NCBI GenBank assembly: GCA_030737835.1
Contig: JAUJYN010000018.1
Span: 186,001 to 250,000 of the forward strand
Source: Acorus gramineus
Lineage: Eukaryota; Streptophyta; Magnoliopsida; Acorales; Acoraceae
Length of the DNA stretch: 64,000 nt
Reading direction: 5' to 3'
In this document: piece by piece, positions 34,656 to 49,600 of the stretch
How positions within the stretch are numbered: position 1 is the first letter of the stretch
Layout: every line of letters starts with the position of its first letter
Notes under the pieces: generated by a model
Databases searched by the model: none
What the model was told of the DNA's origin: nothing
Seen by the model: only the letters and a program-made list of their open reading frames with translations
Program-made: the position numbers and the translations under genes

Positions 34656-37600
34656 GTCAGTTCTCACTTTCTCTCTTTAATTCGCCGTCTTTCATTAGTT
34701 CTGATTGTTTGATTTATGGTGGAGATCGGTTGAAATAAGAAATTTTGAAGGTGTTTTTGGATTCTTTGATCTGTCGTCGATCGAAGAAAAAATGCTTGAA
34801 TTCTCTTGCAGTAATCATTGGTTGATTAATTTTTTGACTTCGTGTAAATGTGGGGGTGATTTTGATGTGATTTTTTTTCAATCATAGTTTACTGTTCAAA
34901 TGGGGACTAGCCTATACATGATTGATGGATTTGAGCATTTCTTGGATCTCGGGCTTGAATATTTGGACTAGAGAAGATCCTTGAGTAAATATGAGGTCTT
35001 GATGGTAACACTTTTTTATACAATTAGTTGATAGTGAATGTATTGAGGTTTTGGATTGAGTTTCATGGATGTTATCGAAGAACTTTGAGGTAAGGTAAGA
35101 AAGGAAATGAAGAAACGAGACAATGAAACAGAGAAGGACAGAAAGGTTGGAAGAGGATGTATGACAATATGAACTACAGAGTATGAATTTTTTTTTTTAC
35201 CATTCCATTTTTTGTGAAAGATCTGTGCTTCTAAAGGAATTAACTGCACTTTGGTTAAGTTTTAGTTTAGATGAATAAAAGGTAGGAAGGAGGACTTAGT
35301 GAGTTGTTCATGATCTTTTAATTATGTCACTACTTCTATTTTAGTTAGTTAATGTCAAAACACATTTCCTTTCTTTATTGTCTTGTAAGAGAGGCGAGAT
35401 ACAATTAGTATGCTCTGATGGACAACTATATTAAATATTTGAAGCTTCCCCTTGATCTTTATTAAAGTTCTAATGTTGCCTCTTTGCATGTTCATCAGTA
35501 CATTGGCTTATAAAATTAAATTTCTATTTCCACACACAATTTTCCAAAGATATTTTATAGCTATTTCCGTGTCACCTTGTCAAAATTGATAGCAAATTAC
35601 ATGGAATGGTTTGGAATCATTATGATGATGGGATCTAGTGTTGGAGTTCATTTTTTTATCATGTTTTCAATTTTTTGTGTGTTCAATTTCTTAAAGGTAA
35701 TTTTGCTAATGGTGATTTTTTTGTAGGATGACATACGGAGGGAGGCCCAGACAATGAGTTTGATAGACCATGCGAATGTAATTAGAGCATATTGTTCATT
35801 TGTTGTCGAACACTGTCTGTGGGTTATCATGCCATTCATGGCAGAGGGTTCTTGCTTACACCTGATGAAAATAGCATATCCTGATGGATTTGAGGAGGCA
35901 ACTATTTGTTGTATTCTTAAAGAGACACTTAAGGCTCTTGAGTATCTTCATCGACATGGGCATATCCATCGAGATGTTAAGGTATGCATAGTTAACCATT
36001 ACATTATTTGACATTATCATGATATACATTTCTAAGATACTTCAAATTGCAGGCTGGAAATATCCTTCTCGATAGTAATGGAAGGGTGAAACTTGGTGAT
36101 TTTGGTGTTTCAGCATGCATGTTTGATAGGGGTGATAGGCAACGTTCACGAAATACTTTTGTTGGAACTCCATGCTGGTATGTTTTAACTTGTTCTCTTA
36201 ACAATATTTGTTATTCTTTAAAGAGCATACATTTCACAGTCATTTTTTTTTCCTTAAAAAATTCACATAACTTGAAATTTTACTTGCCTTTTTGGTACAG
36301 GATGGCTCCAGAGGTTTTACAGCCTGGAAGCGGATATGATTTTAAGTGAGTGCTGTTCATTATAAGAAGTTGGAAATTCCCAAATTTCCTACTGCATTAG
36401 ATAAATTTCATTGTTTTTTTAATATCTAAGACTGCCTACTAATGAAAAACATTATCTTGTTTTGTTCTACTTTTGTTTTGCACAAATGAATATACATATG
36501 GATATTGCAATGACTTCTGTGGAAATGTTAACTTTTGTTCACCCCTAGGATGGCCAGAACTTCCCTTTTTTATTAGTTGGCAAGGAACTATATGGGGGGC
36601 AGTTTTATGGGATTATTAGTATCTGATCAAAACAATGACCTGAAAATTGTGAAACCATCTGATCAACCTATTGTATGGAGTTAAGGTTGGACCCTTCGCT
36701 CAATGATTGACAAAAATATTTGCAAACAAGAGGTCCTGAGTTCAAATCACACCTCTTACCTATCAAAAAAAAAAAAAAAAAACAAAAAAAAACTTATTGT
36801 ATGGAGTTTATAAGAACTAAAATGTGATTACTGTTTTGATTGAGTTTGGAACTACTTAGGAGGATGGTAACTATTTTTTAACTCTAATCAAGAAATGTAT
36901 AGTTGAGGGCATTTGGGAGGCTAGTGTGCAATTCATTGTGGACTGAGGTCGGTTTTGTGTTGGTGCTTCAAAGGTTCGGATGGAGGGGGGGAAGCTTGTA
37001 TTAGAAGAGTAGTCCTTTATTTTGTTTTTGCCTAGTCATGGAGACCTCTTGTCTACCAGGCTGGTCATGTTCTTTCTCTCTTCTCTTCTTCCCTTCTTTG
37101 GATCCCGGCTAAATACTGTTTGTGATTTAATGATTGTAATAGCCAGCCTTCTTATCAAATAAACCTTCTTAAAAAAAAATCATTTGTCATTTAGGCCTCG
37201 TATGGAAACGGGTTTAAGAGTTAGCTTTTCCCCAAAAGTTGGGTTTAAAATTGAGTTTACAGGAAGCTGTCTCTCCACATATTATGAAAAAACTAGCTTT
37301 TTGGCACTTTTTTTTGCAAAAGTGTGTCTGTGGCTTTTAATTAAGCTGCAACTTTTTTTTCCCTGTTTGGGAATGGGTTTGGGGAACTCAGCTTCATACA
37401 AACCCAAAAGCTCCCCAAACCCGTTTCCAAGCAGGGCTTTACTATTGACCATTGTAATTAAAGAACTCAATATATGTTGCTTGTTTGTGGACAATTATTT
37501 TGCAATGTTTTCCTAATATTTTGACATTACGACAAGTCATTTACTTGACTGAACTGTTGATATTGTGATGATAAGGCAAGCAAGCTTGTCATGTGTTCAA

Positions 37601-40600
37601 AATTTAGTGAGGGTATTACTTGACAATGATTGTGTTCTGCATGCCTACGACATCACATTTTCAGAGCTGACATCTGGTCGTTTGGGATAACTGCACTGGA
37701 GCTGGCACACGGTCATGCACCCTTTTCAAAACACCCTCCTATGAAGGTATCCACTTCTACTGTTCTTTTGAGTTTAGATAATTCTGACTGAATGCTGTCT
37801 GGAAACCTATTAATTAAGTTTTTGAGAAAGGAATGGACAATTTTATTAATGAAAAATGCCCCCAAACAAGATTAAAATGAGGGATCAACAAAAGAAAATA
37901 AAGAAACTGAAACTTAATACAATATCTCACATGTAAAGGCCTCAAAAAAGAGATATCATTTTCCTTTAAAGATTCTCTTAAAGTGTGATTGTATTATACC
38001 ATGTTTTTTTGTGAAGATCTTGGCATAGTTTTAGCAAAGTAGCCACCTGTGGTCTTGTTGCATGCCTGCATGTGTGTTTCTTATTTTGAATGCAGCTCCT
38101 ATAGGACAAAAATGTTGTATAGATGTTGGTATCAATTTCTAGGTTCATGATTTTGAAGCCACTCACATATATAACACTAAACGCACAAAAAAAGAGAATG
38201 TAAGTCAAATATTAATTATTGCTTAGAAAATTATAAGACATACTACAAAGCATTTGCAAGATGACATTTAAGCAGGTTAATATTCATGGAAAAACTCTCT
38301 ACAACAGAACGTCTGAGAATATCATAATATAACATGAAATTTTATCTGTCTCAACAGTACATCGATGCTAATTTAAGGAGAGCCATATGCTCAGTGGTTA
38401 TTCTCATAATGATCAAATTAAAATTTCAGTGTTTCTATAATATTTATTTCTGATGAAAAGATCTTGGTATATATGCTTTTCTTCCCCTTGTTGCATGAAT
38501 GGGTGAAAGCACATGTGGATGACCCAAATTGTGTTTACTTCAATTCTTTCATTTGTTAGATATGTGCAACCGTTTAGTTCGAATTGTTCAAGTTCTTCAA
38601 AATGCACAATTTCGATATATCTATATCAAGCTTCATAACTATCATGAAGGGACAAGAGGGATTTTTTCCTTGGTGGATGGATGAACCTTTCCCTCAGATC
38701 CCAACTGATCTTTGTCCTCAGATGGATGAACTTTTTGAAGAGGAGGAATTGTGGGCAGTTCCCTTTTAGTTTTTGAGGAATATTGGGGTTTCTTAAAAAG
38801 GGATATCATGGAAATGCTTCTTCATATTTGTGAGGGTGACCAAGGTTGTGGCTGCATTAATTCAATTTCTTTTTCTAAACCCAAAATGTGATGGTCCTGA
38901 GATGTTTACTGACTATAGACCAATCAATCTCCTCAATGGGGTTTAGAAACTCATATCTGAGGTCCTCGCAAATCAAAGGAAATGGGCAGGCTGGATGTTT
39001 GGTTCCCAAGACTCAGTTTGGTAGTTTGCTAAAATGGCGCATTGCAGATGGCTTATCAGGTCACAGATGATGCCATGGTATAGTGCCCGAGGCTAGGAGA
39101 GATTTCAGTGAGGAGGAAATGTGCTGTGATGCTGGAAGGGCTATATATGGAGCAGGTGCATCATTTGCGGAAGAATATGGTATCCTGGAGCAGCAGCCCC
39201 AGAGAGAGGTTTTTTTTTATTATTAAATCTTAACTGGCAATGCTCAATTCTGGATATACATCCCAGATCCATATGGAAGGCTAAATCACCTCTTATTTAC
39301 AGCCTTTCTAGTCGTGTCTGGACCTTCAAAAGTTCATTGCCAAATCAAGAATGCATTATGGACTACTAATGCTAGGATTACATGTGGGTTGGGAAGAAGA
39401 TGAGGATGCGGAGCACTTATTTATTTCATGCAGATACTCCGTGAGTATATAGAAATAGATTGAGTTTCTTGGGGAAGTAATTTCTCCTTTACATTTGTAA
39501 AGGACATGCTCAACTACTTTATGATAGCAACAGAGGAACATAGCCTCATGGTGTCACATGCTATGTGCTGTGGTTTATTGTTATCTAGCAATGGGAACTT
39601 GGATGAATATTGCAGTGGTTTGTTTCCTCGGGGAATGGAGCAGGCACATTCTAGAGACCGACAAGGTCATCATTGAAAGATTTTAGTAGAGTGAGGAGGC
39701 AACTAAATATTGAAGGATAGGGTCGCTGCTGGGACTTATCTTGCCAGCCCTGTCTTATTTGCCACCCCTTTTCCCGGCTCTTTTCTTTGTTGTTGGTGGC
39801 TTTCATTGTCGTTAAGATCTCGTAAAGTGGTAGCAAGGGGTCGAATCCACAGGGAGGCTATTGAAGCAAATGAATAAAACTAAAAGATTATCAACTTTTT
39901 GGAAAAAAGGTTTAAAACCAAATTATCAATGATTAATTTAAGAAAACTATTTTAAAAGCTAAAGTTGAAATCAATGTATAAAAAAAAAGACCACCAAGGA
40001 TTGGAAATCCACCCCACGAGTATCGTGATAATTCTTTCTTTTGCATTTAATGAAAACATAATATTTTAAAAGCAGTTGACTTCTACTCGATTTAAATATA
40101 GGGTTTATAAAACATCAACCGTATCCCATCTAAGTAGACTGACAGAAGATCTAAAAATACCCATAATAAAAAAAAATCTAAGTTTAAGAAACTATATAAA
40201 CATGAAGAACAAATCAGAAAACATCAATGCACATCAATGCACAAAGAAAAGAATCAATCACTCAAACTCATGGGGTGAAATCCTCTCCTTGATGGAAGGA
40301 TTTTCTAGCCTACCATGGTTGATGAAATTCTAGAATAAAAATAAAAACATTCCATGAAAATAAAATAACAATGCACTTTTATTGAAAACACAAGAAAATT
40401 TGTCTCTAATACCAAAGAAATAAAAACAAAAACTGAAAATAAATGCCTTCCTAGCTGAATGAAGAGATGCCTTTCTCTCTCTCTGCAGTGCCCTTTTTAT
40501 AGGGGTTTTGAGGGTTGAATTAGTTGTAAATGCTGATTTGCTTGAGTTGTTAATGCTGATTTACAAAATATGTTGGAGATATAATTGCAAAATCTGTTGG

Positions 40601-43600
40601 AGATCTTGTTGATTTGTTGGAGATGTCAAAGCTGATTTGACTGAAGATTTTATTGATTTGGTAGGTCAGATTTAGAAGTTTTGATGTAGCTTTGAATTCT
40701 AATTCCTTCTCCAATTTATAACCTGTCAAATTTAGATTTATGAATTTTAAAATATGGCTCCGTATGAAAAATATGATAATGCATATTAAATGTATAAATA
40801 TTATCAATTTGTGCAAAATATTAATTGAATATAAAAAAAATAAACTTTCCTAATATGTATGTATAAATGAATAATTATATAGAGAAATGTTCCAAAACAA
40901 CTCTAAAAAGTATATGAATATATGTTCTTTAAAAATCTAACATTTGTCTTTGTTTTTTTCTCTGATTTTGTGCTATTATTCTTGTATGATGCACATCTGT
41001 AGTTTACCCCATTTATGGTGAACATTGCACCCCCCCCCCCCCCCCCCCCCCCCCCCACAAAAAAAAAGGGAAGGAAAGAAACAAAACCTTACAACTTTTT
41101 GATCAGGATACTGGAAGTGGCCTGGCTTTTGTGGCAGAGGTGGGCCATAGGGTGAAGTTTGAGAGTAATTGATATGATTCCTTGGGAGATGCCTCATCTC
41201 TTTTTGCTGCTTTATTTTATATGGAGGTTAAGCCTTAAAGCCCTCCTCCATGTATGGAGCCTTTCTTTTCTGAAAAGAAAAGAAATGCTATAACTTTTGA
41301 AATGAGCTTTTTTCACTGTTTGATCATGTACTATAATAAATTGTTGCTACTAAGTTTTTCTTTGATGATTTATTTGTCAACTCATGCATGATAGAAATTT
41401 GTTTGGATTGCAGAACTGTTTGATAAAATTGAAGTATAAATTTCAATTCCCAAAATTTTCAGGCTGAGAAATATATGTCAAGAAGATACATCTAGTACTT
41501 GGATATATATAATTTGTTCATCTTATTTTGACCATAGGTTCTTCTGATGACCATCCAAAATGCTCCTCCTGGACTTGATGATCGTCGGGATAAACGATTT
41601 TCCAAGGTATTACTGGTCTTTTTAGCTAATCTTTCATGAGAAATCCAAATAAGTGGATCTATTGCTATTTCTATTTCATATATTAGGATATCAAACTACA
41701 GAAAAGTGGAAAACATGATCTGACCTGGCACAAAATGCGTTGCATAATTTGTTTATACATGTGATGTGTATTTTATGTTCCCTATATACTTTTCTAATTA
41801 GTGAAATTCCAGTTGTCACCAGTCATTCAAAGAAATGGTTGCCATGTGTCTGGTGAAAGATCAAACGAAGAGACCAACAGCAGAAAAATTATTAAAGCAC
41901 TCTTTTTTCAAACATGCAAAGCCCCCAGATCACTCCGTGAAAAACCTTTTAGCTGACTTACCACCTCTTTGGGATCGTGTAAAGGCACTTCAGGTCAGCA
42001 AATTATTTGAATTTGGATCCTTTATACTAGTTTCTCTCTGTTTTTCTGAAAGAAATAATCAAAATAACAATTATTAATATGCAGCTAAAAGATGCTGCAC
42101 AACTAGCTCTGAAGAAAATGCCCTCTGCAGAACAGGAAGCACTCTCACAGGTCAGAGATATTCATTCAACTTGTGATATTCTTTTTTAAAACATCACAAA
42201 TGATATGGGGGACTTTCAGTTAGTATTAATTTATTTATTGTTATTCTATTGTGGATCTTCTTCTCATTATGATTGCATTCCCTTAACCTGGCATGACAGG
42301 AGAATAGTATCTAGTCATATAGGATATGTAATGTGTGAACCTCTGCCGTACCCGTGTTGGACACATGACAGACACCGACACGTGTCGGATACGCCTGAGA
42401 CACGTCCTGTAAAATGGCCCAGTTTCATAGGACACGACCACACGTCTGGACATGGTTGGTCCAGGACACAGGTTCTAGTTTGTGATCTGTTACCTGAATA
42501 ACTTAATCCATTTGTAACAAGAAACAAAAACAAAAAAAGAAGTCTCCCCTCTCTCGACACTCCACGCTAATAAACAAATGTCCCTATGCTGCAATATCTC
42601 TATTTTATTGCAAATGGATATATAATATATATGTTATACTAATTTATTTATTGCCGTGTCCTAGCCGCATCCGTGTCCTATATTTTCAAAAATTGTCGTG
42701 TCACCGTGTCCGTGTCTGTGCTACAGAGGTGTGAACAAACATGTGAATGTCTCTACTCTTTTAATGTTTGCTGATGTTACACATTTAATGTTTAAATTTG
42801 CTAAACTGAGGCAGTTTTTCTTAACAAGCAGCAGTTCTTTATGATTTCGCATTATGAAATGTTTTTCCAGATATGATACCACGAAATTAACAAGTCTGCC
42901 ATTATCCATTTAGATGTGGTAATTTTTTTTTCATTCTCTCCAGAAGAATGGATGTCCTTTTTAATAAAAAGGAAGAAAATAGATATGAGCAAGAAGGGGA
43001 ATTTGTTCCAATTGAATCCACATTTGCTAGCTGGAGCATATGGTTAATAAGAAATGAGAACATCTTTAAGAGAGGAACCTCTACTTTGAAAGCATGTGGG
43101 ATTGTATCTTAACTTCCCTTTAGGGCTGCCAACATATCTTGGGAGCTAACATGAGTTTTGCTTATTGAATATTTCTCTTTGTATCTTTTGGAGATATATG
43201 GAGTTTCCAATATATCCATAAAGGAGCTGGATTAATTTTGTATACTACCCCACCACAAAATGTTCTTCTGTTCTTGACGAATTTGATGGATGTCCCACCT
43301 GTATTTCACTTGTAATGCTCGACAAAATACTAGTCAGATGTAGAATATTTCCTACTCTGACCACATTAAAACTTTTCACACAATATATTTAAAAAAGCTA
43401 CTATTGTACTGACAATAATTGAATAATGATTCGAATTATAATTTATTTGACCCAGTGACAAATTTCTCATGTGCTCTAGTTGTTACAATTGTAAGGGACA
43501 CTTCTTTACATAAATCAAGTAAATAATATTCATCATAAGATAAAGGCCACTAAGCATCTTGTTGAGTATTCAACATAAGAAGGGGAAGTTGCCAATCTAA

Positions 43601-46600
43601 GAGTGTTTGGCTGACGATGAAGGAGAACATATTCCGAGGAAAACTCTGTTATTTAACTGACACTTGGGCCTGTGTTTTGGTGTATTTAAGGGCTTGGGAT
43701 AAAATCATTCTGGTGGCAAAGAATTTAAGTTTACATAGGGGTAGGCGGTTTTCCCATTGAGTAATTTTTGTGCATGGGCCGATGTCTCTTGATCGGGAGA
43801 CATCTTGCCTCTCCTTTTTTCTGGATACTTCTGGAATTTAATATATTCTGGTGGCATCCAACCACTCATTCAAAAAAGAAAAATAACTTATTGAGGAATT
43901 GATTTCATGCATTATAGCCTCGATCTGGTCATAAATTCATTAAACAGCCATGGAAGCAGTAATATTGAGGAAGTCTTGGATGAATGATCATTGATCCTTT
44001 AAAGGCTTACAGTTGAAAGTTCATAAAAAGTTCCTCACGGAGCATGACCATTTTGGTTTATAGCCCATAATCATGTGTTTATATTAATGATAAATATTTA
44101 CTGTCTGGAAGGCTGTATTTAATCACCCAATTCATTCAAAATAATCTACAGTGCATTTCAAACTGGTTGCATGGTTTGGTCATTTTAAGCTATATGAAAT
44201 CCTATTAAATTGGGACTGTGTTCAATCTAACCAAAACTTTTTATCACATTTATCTTGATGTCGAACAATCCTTGATGGGTTTGGATTACTTAAATATGTT
44301 GTCAAAGTTTTGTGGAGGAGTTGCAGCATAGTGTTATGTCCCATGAATCACCAATAATCAATACAGCCTAGCAAGTTATGTCAAGGTTAAGGTGCAAAGT
44401 TCTGGAAACTACAAGCATGCCTGGCTCTTTGTATAGTGCATATAGGGAGATTCTTTCAAACGTCTTGTCGTCTTATCATAATGTCACAAGTTTCTTTACT
44501 TTCGGTTTTTTAAAATAAGAGAGTGATCTCTCTACTTCTAGGGCCCAAAAATGAGCATGCAGTTGTCTTACCGTCAACTTAACTGTGGCCCGGGGGAACC
44601 CAAATGTTAGGTTATATGCTATGATCTTGGACCATGTATTCTTTCGTTCTAATGATCACTGGTTTCAATACCTGAATATCCGATTATAGTCAGATGCATT
44701 TTCCTGTAATTTCTATGTTGTTTCTCATTGTCCTTATTACAGAACGAATATCAACGAGGTGTTAGTGCATGGAACTTTGATGTTGAAGATTTGAAGATCC
44801 AAGCATCATTGGTATGACTTTTCTTGTGTTCCTGAGTGGTTAACATTTTCTCTTTTTAAGTGACTCATGGATGTGGCCTGCTGGATCAGTCAGTTTTTTT
44901 CCCTGTGACAAATTCCAACCATGCATGCTGTTCCTGATTTTCTTACAGATTCAAGATGATGACGATGAATTTATTGGAATAAAGGATGATGATGAAAACT
45001 TAAGACCATTTCTCAATGACAAGGTTTACGAGTTATTTATCCTACATCCGATAAAATATTTGTTAGCTGACCACACCCATGAGCAATGGGAAATCTTTCT
45101 CGGATTACCACCACCTGTGAATCACACATTCTACATTTCCATATAAATCATGGAAAATATACTTACAGAAATGTTTTTATTAATGACAGGATTCTTCTGT
45201 TCCCAGTTCTAGTTTTGGAAACTTAAGGTCCACAGATGACATTGCTTATGGGTGAGGCTTTAACATCCCCCTCCATTTATAGGGTTTCCATTTTTTTTCT
45301 TCTTCTTCTTCTTCTCTCTCTCTCAATTAAATTATAGACCCATCGTTCCTCAAAAAAATTGTCTAGAGATATATTGTAGTGGGAGCTTGCAATTATCCTA
45401 TCTTTCTTGAATAATTATTTTCATTCAAGACGAGGGAGCATCATCGTGATCCCTTTGAGGACTTCCATTCATTTATAAACCCTACATCATTATTTAAACT
45501 TGAATTTCTCATGATTTTCTTGCCATATTGACAACATTTTACTGCTGTGACTTACTGTTTCATGGACATGCGTAGTAATAATCTACAGATCTCTTACCAT
45601 GAATGTGTTTTTACAGTTTTCCCAGGTTAGTGGATTTTTTGTTCAAAAGTTTACTTTCTACCATGTTTTTATTTTTTTTGGTTATCTCAGGGTTCAATGT
45701 TGAAGTTATTTATCTGCTTTTGTGTTATTGTAAGACTATTCACTGAAGAATTGATTATGATTTCCATCTAAGTTATCTATGTATAAAATGAGATGGATAT
45801 GTGTCCATGTGTTTTGACAGACAAGATAATGGATGCACAATGTTATGTGTTGATGATTCTATTGTAGAACTGAGATATGTGAGTGAACCAATCATTTCCC
45901 AGAGAACTGTCCATTTAATTATGATTAGTAAATCCTAAATCAAGTTTTAGCTGTATGATTTTTGAATTAATGATACTTAGTCTAGTCCTTTTATTTCTTA
46001 ACTTGATCTTCCCTTTGCATTGCGTGTGCCATTTATCTTTCAAAGAGTCAAATAGATGTTACCTTTTCTACCTCGTTATAAGAAACGTTATATAGTTGGG
46101 TTTTCATGTGCAAGCTATTGTTGAAGAAATATTTTTGTTCACTATCATACTTTTTAGGATGTAAATAAATGTGTGATCTTTTTTTGTTGCAGTGAAAATT
46201 CCATGGATGTTGACAAGTCGGATTCTCGGTACTTGAAAACAAAATATCAAGTTACGGAAACTGATTTATTGGATTCCAGCGGTCATGAAAAAGCGGACAA
46301 ATATGAGAAAGAAGGGTCGGCCATTGATCCATTACCTTCAACATCAAAAAGGGACACAGAAGTCAGTCATTGTAAAAGTCAAGTTGGCAAAACCCGTCAA
46401 ACATACAGTGGTCCGCTCATGCCTGCTAGTGTTCTTAATCATACACCATCTGAAAGGGGTCGTTTCTTTGAAAGGTTTTTCTTGGTTATGTGGTTTTAGT
46501 TATCTCTTTTGATCTGTGATACTTAAGCATAAATTATTCTTGATAATTGTTCATGTAAACACACAGATTTAGCTGAATTAATCTGTTGACCAATTAAAGG

Positions 46601-49600
46601 AAATAAGCTCTTAATATCTTTTGCATGGATATAGCCACATCTGCATGTTCATGCTACCCAATGAATTGAGCTGTGGGAGAGAAAATCCATCTTTTAGCTT
46701 ATCAGGAATTTTCTTTATCCATTACTAGACTCAATTCAAATATTTGAATTCATCTTAAAGGTGTTTATGTGTGTAATTCTTTTCATTTATTGTCAGTCAT
46801 GGCAGGCCATCACCAGTACCAAGTTGATGTTTAGATTGTGCATTAGCATATTGCCATAAAAAATCTTATATGAAGAACGTAATGAGGACAGTGAGTCATG
46901 GCACCATGGCAGGCTATCATCAGTACCAATTAGACGTTTAAACTGTGCATTACCATATTGCTGACAAAACTTTATATGAAGAACATAATGAGGACAGTGA
47001 TATATGTGTTTTAGAAACATGTTGAGCGCCATGTTTATTACCAAAGCAACACACACGTTCATGTCTGCCTGACCGCACCACGTTAAACCTTAAGCAGATG
47101 CTGCCCAACACTTACAAACTCTTCTATCTCTTCCATGTTTCTGGCTTAAATATTGAAATGGAAAAGTCTACATGTGCAAAATCCCTCACACACCGGATGT
47201 AAGCTATCTAGGAAGACATGCTTTGTTTGAATTCTGAGCCATTTATTATTCTTTATGGGAAATCTCATATAACAGTGATTGAAAGTCTTGACCAAAACAT
47301 CAAATGTGCATTTTAATGTAGTGGTAGACATAAGTTTTTTTAACTTTTTTAACTGATCTGTTATTTACTTGTGCACTTAATTTAAGATGCCTGATAAAAT
47401 CAGATCTCTGTAATTATGAGCCATCGGAATCTGTAATGAGGTTATATTTTGTTAGTAAGGGCTGGGTTGTTTGAATCATTGGTAGAATTTATGTCTTGTT
47501 CAAACTCCTCCTATTTTTACTTCAACAATTCTGTACGTAAGGGGGGTGTGTGTGTGTGTTTTTGTCAAACTGGGAGTTCATCTGTTCTGGTTGGATCTTA
47601 ATTAGGAACGGGATGCTATTTTGGATGGATCTAAACTAGGAGTTTATCTGTTCTAATGGGTTTGTTTCTATTAATAGATGTGAGGACGATAATCTATCAG
47701 CAACTGAGAAATGCAAGCGTGATGCAAGGAAAGCTCCAAACTTTAGTGGACCTTTGATGCTTCCAAACCGTGCTTCAGCCAATAGTCTATCAGCTCCCAT
47801 TCGATCATCTGGAGGTAAGTGGATCCCTGAGATTCGTACTGAAGTCTGGCTTCATTTTATCTAAGATCTTGTAATAAAAAATTCTGGAATATCTTCCCCA
47901 GAAGAGTTTATCAGGCATCTACATAAGCTATTAAAACTTTGTAAGCTTTTGTTGTCTTGTTTTGTACATAGGTTATAGAGATTCTTTGGATGATAAGTCA
48001 AAAAATAATGTTGTGCAAATAAAAGGCCGATTTTCCGTTACATCTGAGAATGTGGATCTTGTAAAGGTACTCCTTATTTATATTTCTTTTCTTGAAAAAG
48101 ATCTCTTATTATATATAGAATCTCCTAAAATTAAATCAACACATGTTGCAGGATATTCCTCTTTGTACGGTATCACGCAGATCTTCCCAGGTTCATTGTT
48201 TAAATTACACCAGTTTAATAAGTCATTTTTTAAATTTGTTTCCATGTCTTATAATATTAAAATTTCTAGGGTTCTCCTTTGCGGAAATCGGCCAGTGTTG
48301 GTGATTGGTTAGATGCTAAACCAGCAGTATGTAAAATTATGTTATTGTCCCTTTATTCACTCAGTTTTTATTGAAACTTATATATCACGTTTCATGTTAG
48401 TTCATTTCTTTGTGATTATCCCTCGTGATTTAGTATTTTTTGTGAGTAAATCTTGAGTCAACTCAAATGCAGGGTGAAAAAGTATGAGTTGACCCCATAG
48501 TTCAAATTATGGCCACACGTACCAGTACATGCGGCACATGTTGATAAGCTCCCTTCGGCGCACATCTGTACCTTGGTGCGGTACATGTGCCATCAAAGTG
48601 TTGTGCGGCCAGGCGTTCGAACCCAGTTTGAACGGAAAATGACCCTTCAGGCGTTCGAACGGAATTCAAACGGCCCTTAGGCGTTCGATCGGGGTTCGAA
48701 CGCTCATATACTAAATTTCTTTTTTTTATAAAAAAATAAAATATACAATGTGTTGCCGTATATACCGTATATGCGGCCGCATGTACTGCATCCTGACTGC
48801 ACTGCATAAAGGGTTTACACATGTTTTTAAACTATGGCTAACCCAACATATTAATTGCCCTACATGCGTTTGGTCTGGTGGTGAAGGGCATGATTCCTGT
48901 TTTGAGAATTTCAAGGTTTGAATCACGGCAAAAAGGGTTATGAGAAGAATTAGTGGTTAACTGCCCTGCATGGAAAAAACAATAGATTAATAGCCCACTC
49001 CATTGGGTAGGGCTATGAGCTTTGTGCCCAGTCTATGTAAAAGTCACTCTGGGCAGGGTTATGGACCACACACCCAAGATTTTGTAGGGTAAGTAGCCCT
49101 GATGGTGAGCCAGGTTGTACTTGGCTTGTGAACCGAAAGTGTATATTTTGAGAAAATGTAGACTTTGTGCCACAATATATATTATAACCATGGTACAAGT
49201 CCGAAGGGAAATAGAAATCAGTACAGGGGACACGCACACGCAGTCTTTAAAAGGACAACCAATGGAAGAGATATCAATTGGTTCCGATATGGACTTGTGA
49301 ATGTGAGCCCATAGTGTATTAGGTCGCGCTCTGGCCCCCAACTGCATTTTCTACCCAAAATTTACAAACATTGAGTGGATTGAGTATATTTTGTTATTAT
49401 ATTGATGCGCTTATTAAGTCAGTTTACCTAGGTTTCAGTTCATTTCTGATCAAAGCCTGATAAATGAGGTTATCTAAACTAAGATTGATGCACTTGATTC
49501 AATTGGAAATTGTTACACTATTATGTCATTTTCGGAAGATGGTTTATATGCTTTGCAAAGATATCCTTATCATGTACTTCTGGAAGTGTACCATGTCTTG

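Noticed and set aside
40076-40333. An 85-codon ORF in intron 5
   Set aside because: A/T-rich sequence with Lys/Asn composition and no domain. It lies in a probable LTR remnant read on the wrong strand.
47962-48312. A 116-codon ORF covering kinase exons 14 and 15
   Set aside because: It reads through a clear GT-AG intron. Splicing gives the conserved continuation.
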